From positions 1 through 7,582 of the forward strand of contig JBFFGE010000208.1 of the NCBI GenBank assembly GCA_041557595.1: 7,582 nucleotides of DNA. Direction: 5' to 3'. This DNA comes from JAOTYV01 sp041557595. Lineage in GTDB: Bacteria; Pseudomonadota; Alphaproteobacteria; UBA8366. Below the pieces are notes generated by a model. That model ran no database searches. It was not told where the DNA came from and saw only the letters and a list, made by a program, of their open reading frames with translations. Shown one piece after another: positions 5,061-7,582 of this stretch (the first letter of the stretch is position 1; every line of letters begins with the position of its first letter). The translations under genes and the position numbers were made by a program.

Positions 5061-7028
5061 ATGTCGGATTGGATCATGGCGAAAAGCGGAGAAATCGACG
5101 CGCAGGACGGACCGGTGGCGATTACCTTGCCCGACGGCAGCGTGCGCCAGTTCGATCATCCGGTAACGGGGGCGGAGGTTGCGGCCGATATCGGGCCGGG
5201 ATTGGCCAAGGCCGCGGTGATGGTCCGGGTCGACGGCGCCGAGAGGGATTTGAACCGGCCGATCACGACGGATGCCGCGGTGGAAATCGTGACGCGGGAC
5301 AGCGAGGGCGCGCTCGAGCTGCTGCGCCACGACTGTGCGCATGTCCTGGCCGAGGCGGTGCAGGAACTGTATCCGGGCACGCAGATCACATTCGGCCCGT
5401 CGATCGAGGATGGGTTCTACTACGATTTTCACCGGGACGAGCCGTTCACGCCCGACGATTTCGAAAAGATCGAGGCGCGGATGCGCGACATCGTCGCCCG
5501 CGACGAGGCGATCGTTCGGGAAGTTTGGGACCGGGATGCGGCGGTCGCGCATTTTCGAAGCGCGGGCGAGAGCTTCAAGGCCGAGCATGTCGAGACGCTG
5601 CCGGAAGACGCGGAAATCTCGATCTACCGGCAGGGCGACTGGCTCGACCTGTGCACCGGCCCTCACCTGCCGTCGACCGGCAAGCTCGGTACGTCCTTCA
5701 AGCTGATGAAACTGGCGGGCGCCTATTGGCGCGGCGATCCGACCAAGCCGCAGCTGCAGCGCATCTACGGCACGTGCTGGCGTACCGACAAGGAATTGAA
5801 GGCTTATCTGCACCGGCTGGAAGAAGCCGAGAAACGCGACCATCGCCGGCTCGGCCGCGAGATGGATTTGTTCCATATCCAGGAAGAGGCGGCGGGCAGC
5901 ATCTTTTGGCACCCGAAGGGCTGGACCCTGTATCGGATCGCCGAGGATTACATGCGCCGCCGGCTGGACGCGGCGGGCTATGTCGAGGTCAAGACGCCGC
6001 AAATGGTCGACCGGATGCTGTGGGAGCAATCCGGGCATTGGGAAAAATTTCGCGAGCACATGTTCACGGCGGAAGACGAAGGAAACAAGACCCTCGCGCT
6101 GAAGCCGATGAACTGCCCGTGTCACGTGCAGATCTTCCGTCAGGGACTGAAGAGCTACCGGGACCTGCCGATCCGCATGGCCGAATTCGGCTCCTGTCAC
6201 CGCAACGAGCCGTCCGGCGCGCTACACGGGCTGATGCGCGTGCGCGCCTTCACCCAGGACGATGCGCATATCTTCTGCACGGAAGATCAGATCGTTGGCG
6301 AAACCGAGAAATTTTGCGGGCTCTTGACGTCGATCTATCGGGATTTCGGGTTCGAGGATGTGTTGGTGAAGTTTTCCGACCGCCCGGAGGTCCGGGCCGG
6401 CACGGACGAAACCTGGGATCGCGCGGAAACGTCGCTGAAGGAAGCGACCGAGGCGGCCGGGCTCGCCTATTCGCTCAACCCCGGCGAAGGGGCGTTCTAC
6501 GGTCCCAAGCTCGAATTCGTGCTGCGCGACGCCATCGGCCGCGATTGGCAATGCGGGACGCTGCAGGTCGATTTCGTGCTGCCGGAACGGCTGGACGCGT
6601 CCTATGTCGGTGAGGATGGCCAGAAGCATCGGCCGGTCATGTTGCACAGGGCCATTCTCGGGTCGTTCGAACGGTTCCTCGGCGTGCTGATCGAACATTA
6701 TGCCGGCCGCCTGCCGCTGTGGCTGGCGCCGGTACAAGCGGTGGTGGCGACAATTACCAGCGATGCCGATGCGTATGCGGACAAAGTGACGGCGGCCTGC
6801 CGCGAAACGGGAATTCGCGTAAATATCGACAAAAGGAATGAAAAAATTAACTATAAGGTGCGAGAACACTCACTCGCGAAAGTGCCGGCGATCCTTGTCG
6901 TGGGAAAGCGGGAAGCCGAGGAAGGCACCGTTGCCCTGCGCCGCCTTGGGGGTAAGCAACAAGAATTTCTTGCGCTGGAGCGAGCAATTAATAGACTTGT
7001 GGAGGAATCGGCGGCGCCGGGTGGGTGA
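5061..7028 (+). CDS. thrS: Threonyl-tRNA synthetase
   Basis: A class II aminoacyl-tRNA synthetase charging tRNA-Thr, 655 aa as drawn (E. coli 642). Domains in order: N-terminal TGS (about 19-80); editing domain with HxxxH (H90, H94) and CTGPH (C198, H202), which removes mischarged serine; catalytic core with zinc ligands C352 (MNCPCH), H403 (QDDAHIFC) and H529 (MLHRAILGSFERF, motif 3), and motif 2 HRNEPSGALHGLMRVRAF from residue 380; anticodon-binding domain from about 553. All key residues are intact. The start is uncertain. ATG 5061 is the longest (in-frame TGA just upstream) but has no ribosome site; ATG 5076 has only GGA. GTG 5115 has AGGA 7 nt upstream and gives MAITLPDGS, the usual ThrS N-terminus, at 637 aa. 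It lies between the glycosyltransferases and infC. The last about 70 codons include unusually AT-rich patches. Confidence 0.97.
   Translation: MSDWIMAKSGEIDAQDGPVAITLPDGSVRQFDHPVTGAEVAADIGPGLAKAAVMVRVDGAERDLNRPITTDAAVEIVTRDSEGALELLRHDCAHVLAEAVQELYPGTQITFGPSIEDGFYYDFHRDEPFTPDDFEKIEARMRDIVARDEAIVREVWDRDAAVAHFRSAGESFKAEHVETLPEDAEISIYRQGDWLDLCTGPHLPSTGKLGTSFKLMKLAGAYWRGDPTKPQLQRIYGTCWRTDKELKAYLHRLEEAEKRDHRRLGREMDLFHIQEEAAGSIFWHPKGWTLYRIAEDYMRRRLDAAGYVEVKTPQMVDRMLWEQSGHWEKFREHMFTAEDEGNKTLALKPMNCPCHVQIFRQGLKSYRDLPIRMAEFGSCHRNEPSGALHGLMRVRAFTQDDAHIFCTEDQIVGETEKFCGLLTSIYRDFGFEDVLVKFSDRPEVRAGTDETWDRAETSLKEATEAAGLAYSLNPGEGAFYGPKLEFVLRDAIGRDWQCGTLQVDFVLPERLDASYVGEDGQKHRPVMLHRAILGSFERFLGVLIEHYAGRLPLWLAPVQAVVATITSDADAYADKVTAACRETGIRVNIDKRNEKINYKVREHSLAKVPAILVVGKREAEEGTVALRRLGGKQQEFLALERAINRLVEESAAPGG
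6817..6860 (+). promoter_or_regulatory. Possible internal promoter for infC inside thrS
   Basis: Within the GC-rich thrS gene a sharply AT-rich patch encodes a run of A/T-ending codons (AAT ATC GAC AAA AGG AAT GAA AAA ATT AAC TAT). It contains TCGACA (6826-6831, one mismatch to the -35 consensus) and TATAAG (6852-6857), but the spacing is 20 nt, longer than optimal. In E. coli infC is also expressed from promoters inside thrS. Here it is only a candidate; the residues are also conserved ThrS sequence (RNEKINYKVREHSL). Confidence 0.2.
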
Positions 7029-7044
7029 TATTGCCGATCTTTTT
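7007..7044 (+). terminator. Weak terminator/attenuator-like hairpin over thrS stop
   Basis: ATCGGC (7007-7012) pairs with GCCGAT (7033-7038), followed by C and T5 (7040-7044). The thrS stop codon (7026-7028) lies in the 20-nt loop. A 6-bp stem with a long loop is weak for an intrinsic terminator; partial read-through into infC would be expected. Active ribosomes finishing thrS would disrupt the stem. Confidence 0.25.
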
Positions 7045-7073
7045 GAAAACATTCACACAAATGCAACAACGAT

Positions 7074-7088
7074 GAGGATTGTTCTATA
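7074..7088 (+). promoter_or_regulatory. infC: infC ribosome binding site and ATA start codon
   Basis: GAGG at 7074-7077 (in TGAGGAT) is followed by an 8-nt spacer and ATA at 7086-7088. Between the in-frame stop TGA at 7044 and 7086 there is no ATG, GTG, TTG or CTG in frame. The codons after ATA read ARRPYTQAPV, a typical IF-3 N-terminus. E. coli infC starts at AUU, and IF-3 discriminates against such starts, giving autoregulation; ATA would serve the same role. Confidence 0.75.
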
Positions 7089-7582
7089 GCTAGGAGACCC
7101 TATACACAGGCGCCGGTCCGCGAAGGCCCGCGCGTCAATGAGAGCATCGAAGCGATGGAGGTCCGCGTAATCGACGAGAATGGCGAACAGCTCGGTGTGC
7201 TGCCGCGGGGGGACGCGATTGAACGCGCCGCCAGCGTCGGTCTCGATCTGGTTGAGGTTTCGCCCGGCGTCGTTCCGCCCGTTTGCAAGATTCAGGATTT
7301 CGGCAAGCTCAAATACGAAAATCAGAAGAAAAAGAGCGAAGCCCGCAAAAAGCAAAAGACGATCGACGTCAAGGAAGTGAAATTCCGCCCGAACATCGAA
7401 CAGCATGACTACGAAGTGAAGATGCGGGCGATGCGGCGGTTTCTCGATGACGGCAACAAGGTCAAGGTCACGCTGCGATTTCGCGGCCGCGAAATGGTGC
7501 ATCAGCATTTGGGACTGAAGGTGCTGAACCGTGTCCGCGAAGAAACCGACGAAATGGCGAAGGTCGAGCAGATGCCGCAAAT
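7086..7582 (+). CDS. infC: Translation initiation factor IF-3 (3' end cut by window)
   Basis: IF-3 binds the 30S subunit, prevents 50S joining and enforces fidelity of start-codon and initiator-tRNA selection. In the window, 165 codons plus two bases are visible of an expected roughly 175-185. The N-domain runs from about residue 15 (GPRVNESIEAMEVRVID) with LDLVEVSP (53-60) and PPVCKIQDFGKLKYE (64-78). A lysine-rich linker (about 80-91) leads to the C-domain, with KEVKFRPNIEQHDYEVK (96-112) and TLRFRGREMVH (129-139). The start is ATA at 7086. The first in-frame ATG (7155, residue 24) would delete the conserved segment RVNESI and has no purine-rich site at good distance, and the standard ATG/GTG/TTG rules therefore miss this gene. 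It lies 57 bp downstream of thrS in the same frame. rpmI and rplT would be expected next, outside the window. Confidence 0.95.
   Translation, partial: MARRPYTQAPVREGPRVNESIEAMEVRVIDENGEQLGVLPRGDAIERAASVGLDLVEVSPGVVPPVCKIQDFGKLKYENQKKKSEARKKQKTIDVKEVKFRPNIEQHDYEVKMRAMRRFLDDGNKVKVTLRFRGREMVHQHLGLKVLNRVREETDEMAKVEQMPQ

Noticed and set aside
4584..6200. 538-codon minus-strand ORF opposite GT9 and thrS
   Set aside because: It is antisense to two well-supported genes, has no recognisable domains, and its composition matches a complement shadow.
5051..6613. 520-codon plus-strand ORF overlapping thrS
   Set aside because: Low-complexity Arg/Gly-rich translation in another frame of an unambiguous thrS; a GC-bias shadow.
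7053..7580. 175-codon minus-strand ORF at the right edge
   Set aside because: It is the antisense of infC, whose plus-strand translation matches IF-3 throughout.
7155..7582. ATG 7155 as the infC start
   Set aside because: It would remove the conserved N-terminal segment GPRVNESIEA and has no suitably spaced SD, unlike ATA 7086.

Overview
This is a high-GC window, most likely from an alphaproteobacterium. The evidence is the strong G/C third-position bias, a GT4/GT9 envelope glycosyltransferase pair next to thrS and infC, the residue style of ThrS (MNCPCH in the zinc site), and a palindromic intergenic repeat of a kind I associate with alphaproteobacteria. I see no plasmid, phage, CRISPR or defence genes. 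Most of the window is housekeeping chromosome, and I do not see an undescribed multi-gene system.

Layout, left to right. Bases 1-271 carry no gene. They hold a 10-bp inverted repeat (22-31/82-91) and a nested palindrome (135-266) with terminal-inverted-repeat-like ends, probably a REP/MITE-like element. Next comes an exported TPR-repeat protein on the minus strand (272-1075, GTG start). Divergent from it is a YeeZ-like SDR-fold epimerase/dehydratase homologue (1181-2065, plus), whose 3' end overlaps by 19 bp the 3' end of a convergent ABHD10-like alpha/beta hydrolase (2047-2808, minus, TTG start with a good Shine-Dalgarno). Divergent from the hydrolase, 41 bp away, begins a plus-strand gene series that continues to the window end: a GT4 glycosyltransferase (2850-4052), a GT9 heptosyltransferase-like protein (4091-5020), threonyl-tRNA synthetase (thrS, 5061-7028) and translation initiation factor IF-3 (infC, 7086 to beyond the edge).

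How the genes work together. The two glycosyltransferases are tightly packed and probably act in the same lipopolysaccharide or envelope glycan pathway. thrS-infC is the classical start of the translation-factor operon (normally followed by rpmI-rplT), and the missing part of infC plus those genes should lie just to the right.

The most notable points are these. (1) infC has no ATG/GTG/TTG at its proper N-terminus and appears to start at an ATA codon placed 8 nt after a clean GAGG, fitting IF-3 autoregulation through a non-canonical start. (2) A G7 run exactly in phase as a -1 slippery heptamer lies near the GT4 stop, and the -1 frame runs open into GT9. (3) The thrS leader has a perfect 7-bp hairpin, an orphan purine-rich SD and competing starts. 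(4) The far left holds the nested palindromic element. (5) There are AT-rich patches at the thrS 3' end and a weak terminator-like hairpin across the thrS stop that may control infC expression.
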